Assembly: GCF_000330505.1 (NCBI RefSeq)
Contig: NW_004443767.1
Coordinates: 498,716 to 557,774 of the forward strand
Length of the DNA stretch: 59,059 nt
Source of the DNA: Entamoeba invadens IP1
Lineage: Eukaryota > Evosea > Mastigamoebida > Endamoebidae
Direction of reading: 5' to 3'
Shown here piece after piece: positions 41,516-51,973 of the stretch (its first letter is position 1; each line of letters begins with the position of its first letter). The position numbers and the translations under genes were made by a program. Below the pieces are notes generated by a model, which worked only from the letters and a program-made list of their open reading frames with translations, made no database searches and had not been told where the DNA came from.

Positions 41516-42687
41516 TCAAAGCAACAATTCCGTTTCAAGTCGAAAATAATCCTTAGCGTCTTTGTCGNNNNNNNNNNNNNNNNNNNNNNNNNNNNNNNNN
41601 NNNNNNNNNNNNNNNNNNNNNNNNNNNNNNNNNNNNNNNNNNNNNNNNNNNNNNNNNNNNNNNNNNNGTCTTTGTCGAACATTGTGTTTTCCACATTTTT
41701 GTATACTGCTTTGAGGTTAGAAAAATAGGACAAACCGCCTCCTATGGGTGAGAGGTCGGCATATCCCTTACTCATGTTTCCAAACGAGAGGACAAAGTCG
41801 TCACCTTCCCACAAAAGAACAGAAGCTCCAGGGAGAACACAAGCGTCATCATCGTCGTCGCTCGAGTCAGTCTCACTCATGGCGAAGTCTTTGAATGGGG
41901 TGTATTTCACGATATTTTCATCGTCGCCATTGGACACAGTAAAAATGAAGTGTGACGTGTCTTTCCGATCATGGAAGGTATCGACGTTGTATGCTGTTTT
42001 TAATATGAATTTACTGAACGCCCCAAAGACATTGTTTTGGTCATCGAAAAAGATGAAACAGATGTTTGCCTTGTTTTTGGCTTTATTTGAAAAAGTATCA
42101 AAAGCATCCTTCTCACTGTCAAACACTATCCGCGCCTTTGAAAGGTCGGTCCACTCAAATAATTTTGTGAGAAAGGTTTCCACGTACGGGAACTCAACTA
42201 AATTGCGCGAAAGTGACTTCACACAATTTTTGGTGATTTCACTGTCAACAGCTTCACTCTTCTCTTCGGATGATTGCTCGGACTGCTCCGAAGTGGAGTG
42301 AGAAAGTGTTTTACACTCGTCGTCTGACGAAGATTGCTCCGATGAACTTTCAGAATCGTTAGAATCGACTTTCTTTGCTTTGGTAGTTGCTGGTGCGGTA
42401 GTCCGCTTCACACCCTTTTTCTTTGAGGGCTTGGAACGCTCGTGCGATTCATCGACTTTCATTTTCAACCCCAATAAATTGATTTCGGAATTCTCTGCCG
42501 TCCATTTTTTATGTTTGAAAAGTGTGCTAAGGTCGTTGTAAATGGTCTCTACCACATCCATTGTAAGTGCGTCTTTCTTTTTTGCTTTTTCAAATGTTTT
42601 TCTGATCGCTTTTAAACTTTTTGCCTCTTCCTCGTTTTGATTTGTATAAAACGTCAGAATCGATTCAATGAAACTACTTGTGTCCAT
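41516..42687 (-). CDS. TLDc-domain protein with acidic S/E-rich linker (assembly gap inside)
   Basis: The gene starts at the ATG on 42685-42687. The first ~165 residues are lysine-rich, then S/E-rich and disordered (SESSSEQSSSDDE). A TLDc-like domain follows with ARIVFDSEKDAFDTF, ICFIFFDDQNNVFGAF, HFIFTVSNGDDE and the GGGLSYFS turn. The 100-N gap (41568-41667) lies near the end and is flanked on both sides by the same 10 bases, GTCTTTGTCG. If these are one sequence counted twice, the frame continues FDKDAKDYFRLETELLL to a TGA at 41516-41518, giving 353 residues. That end matches the closing strand of the TLDc gene at 21050. Reading through 100 unknown bases would instead give a false, longer tail ending at 41455. 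Confidence 0.72.
41568..41667. other. Assembly gap (100 N), probably spurious
   Basis: A placeholder gap with GTCTTTGTCG immediately before and immediately after it. The two contig ends therefore probably overlap by 10 bases and nothing is missing. Confidence 0.97.
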
Positions 42688-43504
42688 TAAATTAAAAGTT
42701 CTTGTCTTCTCTTTTCAGTTTTCTTTTTGTCTTTTCACACCTTTTGAAAAGACAAAAAAAAGTTCTCTAAATCATTTTTTTTTGCATTCGCTCGTTCGGG
42801 ATTTACTTGTAATCTTATTTTCTCAAAAATGTAATCTCTTTTTTATTTCTAAGATATTTTATAAGATGGAATAACAATTTAATTGTTTTTATAGTATTTT
42901 ATAAATCAAATATTTTAACTATTTGATTTATTATTTTTATAATTAATAAAAAATAACAAATCAAAATATAAATTCGTAATAATTTTTAAATAGACATTTT
43001 CATCTATTTTAGAAATATTGAAAAAATTGTAAATTTTTTTCTATATAATTATTGTTAGACTAAAACATTTTACTCTTTTATAATTTTTTTTTGTTATTTT
43101 AAATTTTGGTTTATAATAAACTAATTATAAATTATACCATTTTTGTTATAAATAAATTATAAAAAAATATTATTAAAAAAAAATTAAATATCGGAACATA
43201 ATATTTTTAGATTTTCTTGTTTTTTATGTAAAAAAATAATTATCTACCGGTATAACAATGTTATGAGTGACAAAACAAAATTTAATACTTTTCGACATTT
43301 GAAAAATATAATAAAATAAATAAAATATTTTGGTTGATAGTTCCTTGATTCATAGTTCTTTTTACGTTTTTATTTTTTAAACTAAAATTTTCCTACCCCT
43401 TTTTTGTTTTCTTTCTACTTTTTCTAACTCATATTATTAAAAGATAATATATAGTTTAAAGTATGTTAAAAAAACTATTAAAAAACACAGTCTGATTCAG
43501 CGAA
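42688..43504. other. AT-rich intergenic spacer
   Basis: About 820 bp between divergent genes (TLDc on minus, C2-kinase on plus). The first 100 bp are pyrimidine-rich on the plus strand. The rest is almost pure A/T. No gene or RNA was recognised. Confidence 0.55.
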
Positions 43505-43570
43505 ATGACCGAGTTGGTAATAAAGAATTTCACTCAAAGTCTTCGATTAGTAGAAAAAAGGCTCGAATGA
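43505..43570 (+). CDS. Upstream ORF overlapping the C2-kinase start
   Basis: A 21-codon frame (MTELVIKNFTQSLRLVEKRLE) starts at 43505. Its TGA stop overlaps the ATG of the C2-kinase frame as ATGA (43567-43570). If the kinase mRNA starts before 43505, this could act as a regulatory upstream ORF. It could also be chance, or the true kinase start may be the in-frame ATG at 43621. Confidence 0.3.
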   Translation: MTELVIKNFTQSLRLVEKRLE

Positions 43571-45015
43571 AAGAAAATATAAAAAATATATTTTTACATG
43601 AAAACTTGAAAAAGCAAATGCAGGGGACAACAGCTGTTGTTGTTCGAGTCCTCGAAGGTCGAAATATGCCGAAGAACAAGACAAAGCCGTTTGACTTGTA
43701 CGTACGCTTTAAGAACACTGCAAACACGCAATCATTCCAAACCTCAACACAAGAGAAAACAACGTCCCCCAAGTGGACGGACCAATTTGACTTGTCCCTT
43801 CCTACAAATCTCATCAACAAAAAAACTTTATTACTTTTCCACGTCTGGGCAAATGGATTTTTTAAAGAGTCTATTGGGACATTAAAGGTGGAGATGACTG
43901 ACGAGAAGTATAAGGATAAATGGTATCCTATTGAGTTAGACAAGAAGTTCCCAAAGTCGACGCAAAAGCCGGACCTCCGAGTGACTGTTGAAATTGTCTC
44001 TCCGCAACAAGCACAGACCGAGTCGGAGTCACAAGACGAGGAAGTTGAAGTGAAAGAGAAAGTGCCGGAGGTCAAGGAGAATGACGTTTTAGTACAACCC
44101 GAATACAACTCCTTCGACGATTTCAAACAGAAGTATTTGATCACAAACAACGAGTTGGGGGAGGGCGCCTTTTCGGTGGTATTTCCAGGACAAGTCATCG
44201 CGACAAAGGAGCGCGTTGCTATCAAAAGAATAATAAAAGAGGGATTGCCTGAGGATCAACTTGAAGCCGTCCATCGGGAAATATCGCTGATGCGTCGATT
44301 ACGACATAAAAATATCGTTCGACTACTAGACGTCTACGAGAACAATGAGATGTTGTATCTTGTATTGGAATATATAGAAGGAGGTGAACTCTATGAACGG
44401 TTGGCTCAAAGTGCATTAAAAGAGCGCCAAGCAGCGTGTTTAGTGGCACAATTAGTATCTGCGTTGGTGTATCTCCACAAGAATAACATTGCGCATCGAG
44501 ACTTGAAGCCAGAAAATATTTTGTGTGTGTATAAAGATGGGTTGTATGTCAAAATCGCCGATTTTGGATTGTCGAAGGACTTTTCTTCAGCAATGCTCCA
44601 AACGTGCTGCGGGACAGCTTCGTATGTTGCTCCTGAAGTGATTAACGGAGAACCTTATACATGTCAATGTGACATTTGGTCACTTGGGGTTATCGCGTAT
44701 TTAGCGATATCAGGGAATTTGCCATTCTATGACGACGATGAAGACGTCATATTTGATAAGATATTGGAAGGGACGTACGAGTTTACGGGAGAGACGTGGG
44801 ATAATGTGAGTGCAAAGGCGAAAGATTTCATCGAAAAGTGTTTGACACAAAACCCTCTTGATAGACCAACATCATTTGAATTGGTAAAACATCCATGGCT
44901 TTCTACCGCACAAGTTAGGTTGGATGTGGATGAGGAAATGGATGAAAACAAGAACAGATTTACATTTGATAATGCATGTGGATATATTGTCAAGTGTGGC
45001 AACACCCTCGGATAA
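43567..45015 (+). CDS. C2-domain serine/threonine protein kinase (CaMK-like)
   Basis: A 482-residue kinase. Residues about 20-145 form a C2-like beta domain (VVVRVLEGRNMP, then FDLYVRFKN), which may bind membrane lipids; most calcium-binding aspartates are missing. An acidic linker follows. The kinase domain spans about 190-450: LGEGAFSVV glycine loop, VAIKRI with K220, HRDLKPEN with D312, DFGLSK with D332, VAPE and DIWSLGVIAY. All catalytic residues are present, so it should be active. The HRDLKPEN, CGTASYVAPEV and LPFYDDDE pattern points to the CaMK group, close to the CaMK1 and DAPK types. No calmodulin-binding or EF-hand segment is evident after the kinase. The start could be the ATG at 43621, which trims 18 residues before the C2 domain. 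Confidence 0.92.
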   Translation: MKENIKNIFLHENLKKQMQGTTAVVVRVLEGRNMPKNKTKPFDLYVRFKNTANTQSFQTSTQEKTTSPKWTDQFDLSLPTNLINKKTLLLFHVWANGFFKESIGTLKVEMTDEKYKDKWYPIELDKKFPKSTQKPDLRVTVEIVSPQQAQTESESQDEEVEVKEKVPEVKENDVLVQPEYNSFDDFKQKYLITNNELGEGAFSVVFPGQVIATKERVAIKRIIKEGLPEDQLEAVHREISLMRRLRHKNIVRLLDVYENNEMLYLVLEYIEGGELYERLAQSALKERQAACLVAQLVSALVYLHKNNIAHRDLKPENILCVYKDGLYVKIADFGLSKDFSSAMLQTCCGTASYVAPEVINGEPYTCQCDIWSLGVIAYLAISGNLPFYDDDEDVIFDKILEGTYEFTGETWDNVSAKAKDFIEKCLTQNPLDRPTSFELVKHPWLSTAQVRLDVDEEMDENKNRFTFDNACGYIVKCGNTLG

Positions 45016-45949
45016 ATTGTAATTTATTTACTTTGTGTTTCATTATTAACAATTCTTTGATTTGTTGTTAATGAAAAATACTATTGTGAATATTATTATA
45101 ATACATTTAATTTATTATTTTATTATATCTAATATTATTTAATAAATAATAATAACGATTTTTTATGTTACTTCTAATAACTTAAATTATGATTTAATTA
45201 ATAATTAAAGTAATAAAATTATTTAAATATTTTTTATGATAATAATTACAAAAATTATTAATGATTGATAGTTTTTTTCTATTTGATTAATATAGTTTTA
45301 AGTATAATAAAGTATTTTAGTATTTTTGTTTTAGGTTTTGTTTTTTTACTTATAATAAAATAATAAAAAACCAATATAAAAAATAATAAAACATACTATT
45401 TATTTTACTTACATTATATTAATAAAAATATAATTTTTTGAATGGTACTGTTTACCATTTTAACTAATTATGTTTAGTGGAGTATTTTTTGTAAAAAATA
45501 ATAATTTGTATTAATATAATTTTTATATTTTAATTAATTACAACCAATAAAATTAATAAAAGTAGTTTTTTATTCATTTTTTATTTTACCAAAAAAAAAA
45601 AACGAAAAGGAGGTTTTCCAATTTTAGTTCATAAAAAAAAAAATTTGATTGTTTTTAATTCGATGTATAAAAATAGAATAAAGAATTAAAAATAACAATA
45701 AAAAAATGAAAAAAAAAATCTCTTAAGTTATTAAGTATTAATAATTAATATACTTATTATTAATTCAGTATCCAAAGTTTCAAAAAACCATCAAAACCAA
45801 AAACTTGGTTAAAAATGGTTTGTTGTAAAGATGACTATTTATTTAATTATAATTAATCAATACTCTATTAGTTAATTTACTACCATATAAATAATTTTTT
45901 CCATTAGACTTAAGTAAAAAGAATTATAAAAATAATAAACTAGAAAAAC
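45016..45949. other. AT-only intergenic spacer
   Basis: About 930 bp of nearly pure A/T with TAATAA, TTAATTAA and homopolymer runs between the C2-kinase and the transmembrane kinase. No coding potential, RNA gene or inverted-repeat element was recognised. Confidence 0.6.
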
Positions 45950-48900
45950 ATGCTTTTCCTTTTTCTGGTTGTTGTGTACAGCCAGTCGAACTGTAGTTTA
46001 GGATGTGTCGACACATGTATTTCGCCTTACACATGTGGGTTATGCAAAGAAGGGTATGACAATGACAATTCTTGTTTATATTGTGTTTCACAGAAAGTTT
46101 CTGGTGGTATTTTCTTAGAGAGTTCCGACGGGTGCACTTATTATGACAAAGTTACATCAGCAACAACTTGGTATCCGCAGACGGACATTATCAACTTTGT
46201 TGAGAACGACACAAAAGTCCTTTCCATCAACACAAATAGTTATGTCGACTTCGGCCCATGTACTTTTCCATCCAACAATTATCGTTTGTGTCAGTGGGCA
46301 ACCGTCAATCTGTCGACTTTCACTAACACCGTTTTTGTGATGAAAATTAAACGGAAAGAAACAGCAGAGAGTAAGCACCCGACTCTATTTGTCGACTTCA
46401 CACCCTCCCAAACGAGTGCTATAATACCCGATTGTTTTGTAAGAAGTGAAATACAAAGTGACAGTGGGATTGTTACTATTCCATTAGCTTCTGTTCCCAA
46501 ATCAACGGTATTGTTATATGTTTACTTTTCAATTAACGGCCTTGATACTGTGGACATGGAAGTCAGTGTATTCTCTGATGGAAATTATACCGACTATATT
46601 CAAGGTGTTGTTTTTAATCAAGAAATGCTCAATCAACTGTATTTCTACCCAGATACAAATTACACAGTTGTATTCAATTTTTCAAATATCACAAATTTCC
46701 ACCCCGCTCTCTGTGGGTCCAACGTAAGAGGAAAATTTGGGTATTTGGAATTGTACTTAAGAGGAGACTATACCATTTCTATTAACTCCACAGAGGATAA
46801 CAGAAACTTGTATTTAATAGAGGTAGACTCGTACTTACACTGTTTTAGGGTGTGGACCGGAGAGAGACATGGCGAATACGTGATGAATAATAACAGTGGA
46901 ATTTACGTCACTTTCAATGCGAGCAATTCACCGTTCAGAAGACAGTTTCTAGTTGCGTCGCCGGACTTTTCGTACGAGCCAAAACTTGTTATCAAAGCGA
47001 TATGCCCGGACCACTGTAACTCGATTAATGGGAATGGAGCGTGTTTCGTCACAACGGGGGAGTGTGTGTGCAACGATGGGTTTATAGGGAGAGACTGTCA
47101 CCGGAGTTGTTGGTATAACAATAAATGGGTATATGGTGATGGTGTAGGGATGTGCTACCATGGAACAGAGCACTGTGACGATTATTGTGTATGTGAGAGT
47201 GGGTACATTAATGATAATCATTACTGTTTGAGTCGTTCGTGTATTAACAGTGACATGAGTTCGATGAAGAAATATGAGTGTGATCGAAACACGGAGAATT
47301 GCATGTTCAATTGTACATGTCAAGAAGGGTATATAAGTGTTAATCATCGTTGTGCGTTAATTACATGTGGGAACGACGTTTTAGATGTTGGAGAGAAGTG
47401 TGATGGTGTGCCAAATTGTTCAGAGATGTGTGAGTGTATAAATGAATATGAAGAAGAAGGTGTACTTAATAAGTGTGTCAAAAAGAGTATGCCTGCATAT
47501 GTAATAGTCGCCATAGTTGTATCTATCACACTCTTCTTTGTTTTAGTAGTTAGTGTCACGTGTGGGATCATCATCTTCATATTAACACGAAAGAAACCTG
47601 AAGAGAAAATAGACTTAGAACGACAACCTTCGTACTACTTTACAACGTCGCGGTCTGTGAATTTGGTACAAGACTCTACAAATGATATCCCAATCAAATT
47701 CTACTTGTCAAAGAAAACATTGGACTTTGGGAATCCAACAATACCCACCGAAATATTAACGACACGATACGAGAATATCTCGTTCAGAAACAAGTCCCTC
47801 TCTAAATCAATGATGGTCATATTTCATACACCAAATGACCCAAAATTCATACTCAATTTTAAACCACAAGTCCTCTTTCTCTCACCTATTTCAAAGGCTA
47901 AGACAGTCACTGCTCTTATTACTATATTATGCACCACGAAGATAAGAGGAGTGCAGATACCATACACAGTCTGGTTTGCACAATCGCGAAGTGTCCTCGA
48001 ACGCATTGAAAGAATCTTAGTCAACAAAAGTATACAAACGTGGACACAACTCGACCAAATTTCACTTGACAAAGAACAAGTTGATGTGACTCTGAAGTAC
48101 AACGGATACCTCAAAATAGCAACAGACGCAGCGGCTTCAATGTACATCGACTTGGACGAATTGGATCTGAGAACAACACCATTTGAAGAGAATGACCACC
48201 ATAAGTTGTTTCTAGGGAGTTACAGAGGTATTGTAGTCTGTGTGAAAGAGATTTGTTCCTTGAAGTTTACTGAGGAGCAATGGGAAGTCGTCAAAGAGGA
48301 GATGTTAAAAGTGTGTCAAATCCAAGCGAAGTTACGCAACCCATTTATAGTGAATTACATCGGGAATGTGAGTTATACAAAAGACATTTACGTCGTCTCA
48401 CAGTTTTATACATGCGGGTCGCTCGACACGTTCATATATACGAAAAAAGATCTGGACAACGTCGTTCTCCCCTTTGAACTCAAAATGAAAATGTTACTTG
48501 ATATAGCGAAGGGAATGCACTTCTTACACTACAACAACATGCTCCATTTGAACCTTAAACCATCTAATTTGATGATCAATTCAGTCGACAAAGACTCTGC
48601 GTGTTGTATTAAAATAGCAGACTTTGTATCCACACCCAAGCTTCAAAATATCAAAGAAGAAGTTGGCCGCGTTTGTACGGAATATTGTGCTCCAGAGTTT
48701 TTCATCAACAATTTCCAGAAACAGACGGACGTCTACTCATACGGAGTCGTTGCTTTCGAACTCTTCTTTCAAAAGAAAGTCAAGTTATTGGTTGTCGACG
48801 GGAAAGAGAAATTGGGGAAGATCAATACACTGTCTTTGTATGAACACTCCACGCCAAAGGCCTTTAAAGAGTTGGTCGAAAACTGTTTAAGGAGTGACTG

Positions 48901-49063
48901 GAACAAAAGACCAACATCTTCAATTGTCCTCGATGAAATTCAGGAAGTCTTAAGGTCGTCGAAGATATACAAAAACCTCGACGACGGCGTCGACTTGGCA
49001 AAGCTCGATAACTTTGTCGAAATGAAACAACAGCAATCGAATTGCGACATGATGATGAACTAA
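45950..49063 (+). CDS. Entamoeba transmembrane receptor-like kinase (TMK), predicted pseudokinase
   Basis: A 1037-residue type I membrane protein. A signal peptide (LFLFLVVVYSQS) is followed by a cysteine-rich start and a beta-rich ectodomain with many NxS/T sites. EGF-like CxC repeats then cover about 345-505 (CVCNDGFIGRDC is typical). One membrane segment lies at about 517-545. The cytoplasmic part has a beta-rich juxtamembrane region and a tyrosine-kinase-like domain (about 755-1015). This layout is that of the large Entamoeba TMK family of surface sensors. K766 (VCVKEI) is kept, but the glycine loop is poor. The catalytic-loop aspartate is replaced (HLNLKPSN, N868) and DFG reads DFV (D891-V893). 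It therefore probably signals without phosphotransfer. The ligand is unknown. Confidence 0.92.
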   Translation: MLFLFLVVVYSQSNCSLGCVDTCISPYTCGLCKEGYDNDNSCLYCVSQKVSGGIFLESSDGCTYYDKVTSATTWYPQTDIINFVENDTKVLSINTNSYVDFGPCTFPSNNYRLCQWATVNLSTFTNTVFVMKIKRKETAESKHPTLFVDFTPSQTSAIIPDCFVRSEIQSDSGIVTIPLASVPKSTVLLYVYFSINGLDTVDMEVSVFSDGNYTDYIQGVVFNQEMLNQLYFYPDTNYTVVFNFSNITNFHPALCGSNVRGKFGYLELYLRGDYTISINSTEDNRNLYLIEVDSYLHCFRVWTGERHGEYVMNNNSGIYVTFNASNSPFRRQFLVASPDFSYEPKLVIKAICPDHCNSINGNGACFVTTGECVCNDGFIGRDCHRSCWYNNKWVYGDGVGMCYHGTEHCDDYCVCESGYINDNHYCLSRSCINSDMSSMKKYECDRNTENCMFNCTCQEGYISVNHRCALITCGNDVLDVGEKCDGVPNCSEMCECINEYEEEGVLNKCVKKSMPAYVIVAIVVSITLFFVLVVSVTCGIIIFILTRKKPEEKIDLERQPSYYFTTSRSVNLVQDSTNDIPIKFYLSKKTLDFGNPTIPTEILTTRYENISFRNKSLSKSMMVIFHTPNDPKFILNFKPQVLFLSPISKAKTVTALITILCTTKIRGVQIPYTVWFAQSRSVLERIERILVNKSIQTWTQLDQISLDKEQVDVTLKYNGYLKIATDAAASMYIDLDELDLRTTPFEENDHHKLFLGSYRGIVVCVKEICSLKFTEEQWEVVKEEMLKVCQIQAKLRNPFIVNYIGNVSYTKDIYVVSQFYTCGSLDTFIYTKKDLDNVVLPFELKMKMLLDIAKGMHFLHYNNMLHLNLKPSNLMINSVDKDSACCIKIADFVSTPKLQNIKEEVGRVCTEYCAPEFFINNFQKQTDVYSYGVVAFELFFQKKVKLLVVDGKEKLGKINTLSLYEHSTPKAFKELVENCLRSDWNKRPTSSIVLDEIQEVLRSSKIYKNLDDGVDLAKLDNFVEMKQQQSNCDMMMN

Positions 49064-49265
49064 GTCTGTCGCTGTACACTATGTATTTTAATTCTTGTTT
49101 AATTAAGTTATTCAGACTCTCTTAAATAGTTAAATTATAATAAAAGTGTTATAATATAATAGTTTGTGGTATTACACTGAGTTTAGGAGGTTACGACTTG
49201 ATATAGCCACTTTGTCGGGAAATGCGATTAGAAGAGCGAGAACTGAAAAATGTGGAGTGCAAAAG

Positions 49266-51287
49266 ATGATTGGTGTGGAACAGACTCAAAATGTGGACAA
49301 GTATTACAGTGCGTGGTTTTCATACAACACCCGACCTGTCACGCAAGTTATTCGATTTGAAGTGAATGGGAATTTGTTTGAGTTAGACAAGAGTGTCGTG
49401 ACGATGGAACGAGTAGAGAAGAGTGTATTACAGTATGTATTATTAAAGAAAAAGGACGAAGTGGATAGAGGAGATATCATACATATTCCTGGTAACAGAA
49501 CTGAAGAAAAACAGTGGAAAATATACTTCAATTATATCAGTGGAGAGTGTATATATGATAGACTCTTTTCTTTGAGAAAGGCTATTGAGAAGGTAGTTGT
49601 CTTGTTATACTTTGGAGTCTCTTTACCAGAGATTTTGGTGTATTTAGGAGTATCTAGAGAGACGCAACCATTAATAGTGGGTAGACTCTTAATGGTAATG
49701 GACAAAAGAATGGTGTCGAGTATTACACAACTGGACAAAGAAAAGACGTGGTCGGACTATTTTAGACGTGGAGTACAACACTTAGTAAAGGTTCCGGAGA
49801 GTCTTACGGATTATTACTCGAATTCGGATAACGTCAAAACAATGTGTGAATATTATGGACTTCGTTCGGAATTGGACACCATGATCGAAGAGAAGGTGAA
49901 ACAAGTTGAAGAGAATGAGCGATCAAGAATCCCATTGAGTCTCTTCTTCGGGTCACTTGGAGTGAAAAAAGAAACGAACGTGGTCGACATGGAAAAGATG
50001 CGGCGGTTGAACGAGATGAAGAAGAAAAAGAACTTTGTCAAGATCAACGTCGAGGAAATCCGACTGGACAAGTTATCGAATTTGATTTATTGTCAACGTC
50101 GCATTCGATTATTTGTGTCGTACTCCAAATACAGTTTCAGACTCTTACAACTCAGTAGAAACCACTTTACAGAGTACGTCGACACGGAGAGGAGCTTCTG
50201 TAATTGGATGAAATTGTTTAAAGAAGTCTTTAGAGACAAGTTTATGGTTGAAGTGAATGCGGGGCATATGGAGCAAAGTACCGTCGATGGCATCTTCTTG
50301 AACTTACTTGCAGTCATAGAAAACTCGGAGAAATTAGAACGTGAGTTGAGACCTTATGTGACCAAATTTAGGTGTGACACATGCACGGGAAAGGCTATTG
50401 AAGACACTGCGAAGTTTGTAGGCGCATTAGTACCATTTACTAATGACTACCAACCCGCACTTGAGACATTCAACTCAGTGAAAGAAACGCCAATGGTTCA
50501 GTCCATTTTAATTCAAACAACGGACGGACAGAACACACAAAATGCCGCGAATCGATCGCGATGCCAAAGTGAATTTGAAGCGTTCAAACAGCAAATTGGG
50601 GATGGTAAGATGTCGTACATCGAGCGGTTAATGTACGAATCCTTAGAAGCAAAATTGAAAGCGTGTCCAAACGCAGCAAAAGATTTCACTTCATTACTTA
50701 TTATGCCCGCACAGAGATGTATGCGATACGGAACTATGCTCGAACCAATGGTCAAAGACATGGGAAAGTTACATCCCGACTACGCGCCAACCGTCTCCGC
50801 GTATAAGTGCTTCAAGACCTTTGCAAAGTATACCAATGACAACGGCGCCATGCGTTCCGCTTTGATTAATTTAGCAAAGACCTTCAATTACACCAAATTG
50901 GCGGTCTTAGGGCGGTATCTTAGTAAACAAGAGGAAGGTGAATATGAGAAGGAGAAGCACGTCATCTTTTTGCTGAATGACTCAATCGCCTTTGTCAAAG
51001 AGAAAGTGTACATCCAGGCTAAAACAAAGAAGGACAAAACAAAGGTCAAACCACTCCAATTCCAAATTAATCACCAGACAACAGTAAAGCGAAGTATCGA
51101 TACTTTGATGATCAACAACGTCGTCGAAATATCAAACACTAAGAGTGGGAAGACTTCACTCGCTATTAAACTGTCTTCCGTCGAAGTCGCTAAAACGTGG
51201 GAAGAAGAAATTAACGTCAACGTCAGTCTTAGATTCTTCGACTTGAACTACGAAAGTGCGTGGCTTGACCAATACAAGAAGAAATGA
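49266..51287 (+). CDS. RhoGEF (DH domain) with PH-like C-terminus
   Basis: From the first in-frame ATG (49266) the protein has 673 residues. The frame is open for 37 more codons upstream to a stop at 49152, and that stretch looks coding (RRLRLDIATLSGNAIRRAR), so an upstream exon or another start is possible. The DH domain spans about 275-530. Its last conserved helix, FTSLLIMPAQRCMRYGTMLE, matches the family L-x-x-P-x-QR-x-x-RY-x-x-LL motif that contacts Rho GTPases. A PH-like region (about 550-660, HVIFLLNDSIAFVKEK) follows, giving the usual DH-PH tandem. The N-terminal ~230 residues are of unknown fold. The enzyme should load Rac/Rho with GTP to drive actin remodelling. Confidence 0.85.
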   Translation: MIGVEQTQNVDKYYSAWFSYNTRPVTQVIRFEVNGNLFELDKSVVTMERVEKSVLQYVLLKKKDEVDRGDIIHIPGNRTEEKQWKIYFNYISGECIYDRLFSLRKAIEKVVVLLYFGVSLPEILVYLGVSRETQPLIVGRLLMVMDKRMVSSITQLDKEKTWSDYFRRGVQHLVKVPESLTDYYSNSDNVKTMCEYYGLRSELDTMIEEKVKQVEENERSRIPLSLFFGSLGVKKETNVVDMEKMRRLNEMKKKKNFVKINVEEIRLDKLSNLIYCQRRIRLFVSYSKYSFRLLQLSRNHFTEYVDTERSFCNWMKLFKEVFRDKFMVEVNAGHMEQSTVDGIFLNLLAVIENSEKLERELRPYVTKFRCDTCTGKAIEDTAKFVGALVPFTNDYQPALETFNSVKETPMVQSILIQTTDGQNTQNAANRSRCQSEFEAFKQQIGDGKMSYIERLMYESLEAKLKACPNAAKDFTSLLIMPAQRCMRYGTMLEPMVKDMGKLHPDYAPTVSAYKCFKTFAKYTNDNGAMRSALINLAKTFNYTKLAVLGRYLSKQEEGEYEKEKHVIFLLNDSIAFVKEKVYIQAKTKKDKTKVKPLQFQINHQTTVKRSIDTLMINNVVEISNTKSGKTSLAIKLSSVEVAKTWEEEINVNVSLRFFDLNYESAWLDQYKKK

Positions 51288-51455
51288 GTTTTTAAATTCT
51301 TCGTGTTTTTATAGGCTTTTTTTACTGTATTATTTTTAATTATTAAAGAATTAGAAAATCTGGTTTATGGTGGTGAATTATAAAGTATGGTAAAGTTATA
51401 AGAGGGTATGGTACAGTCTAGGGCAACCGACACAAACGAGACAATGTGAATTAAA

Positions 51456-51665
51456 TCATCTTAATCTTCTAGCCTCACGCTCAGCTTCAAGGAGTGTCAA
51501 AACATCGCCCACTCTGATTGGCCCCTTCACGTTTCTCAAAATTTGTCTGTTCTGTTTCTCGATCTCACATCTGACTTGAATGACACCACCACGAGATCCG
51601 GTTCTCCCAAGGATCTCGATCACTTTTGCGTAGATGACCTCCTGCTCTTGAACTTGTGTGGACAT
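51456..51665 (-). CDS. RPS28: Ribosomal protein eS28
   Basis: A 69-residue protein of full family length. [20 protein letters not shown] and the end REARRLR are nearly universal in eS28. It is an OB-fold 40S protein near the mRNA exit channel. The gene is single-exon and converges with the RhoGEF gene, with 168 bp between them. Confidence 0.97.
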   Translation of the reverse strand: MSTQVQEQEVIYAKVIEILGRTGSRGGVIQVRCEIEKQNRQILRNVKGPIRVGDVLTLLEAEREARRLR

Positions 51666-51973
51666 TGTCAGGCACTAGGTTTTCAAGTTTCCTTTTTAGG
51701 TTTGGTCGAGATAGTTCATACATTAGTTTATCTATACTAAAATAGATAAGACCACGTATAGTTTTGTTTATAGTATAAAAGTTATAAATATATACTACTA
51801 AAAGAAGTCTTTTGAATTACCAAAACCCAAGCAAAAGTTTTGGTGTGTTTTTGATATGAATAAAAAACCAGTGAAAATTTGAATGGAAGAGCACAATTGA
51901 ACAAAGTAAGACACCTTCGAACCCAAAATGAATGTAAAGGAAGTCACTCAATAAAGCGAACTTGATAAATTTG
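51666..51973. other. Shared spacer upstream of eS28 and the next gene
   Basis: A 308-bp spacer between divergent genes. It contains CTATACTAAAATAGATA-like A/T sequence and a nine-codon open frame (ATG AAT GTA AAG, ending TAA) at about 51928-51954, shortly before the following gene. Nothing further can be assigned. Confidence 0.4.

Noticed and set aside
41455..41567. Longer C-terminal tail of the fourth TLDc gene, ending at 41455
   Set aside because: It depends on reading through the N placeholder; merging the 10-bp overlap gives a better supported end at 41516.
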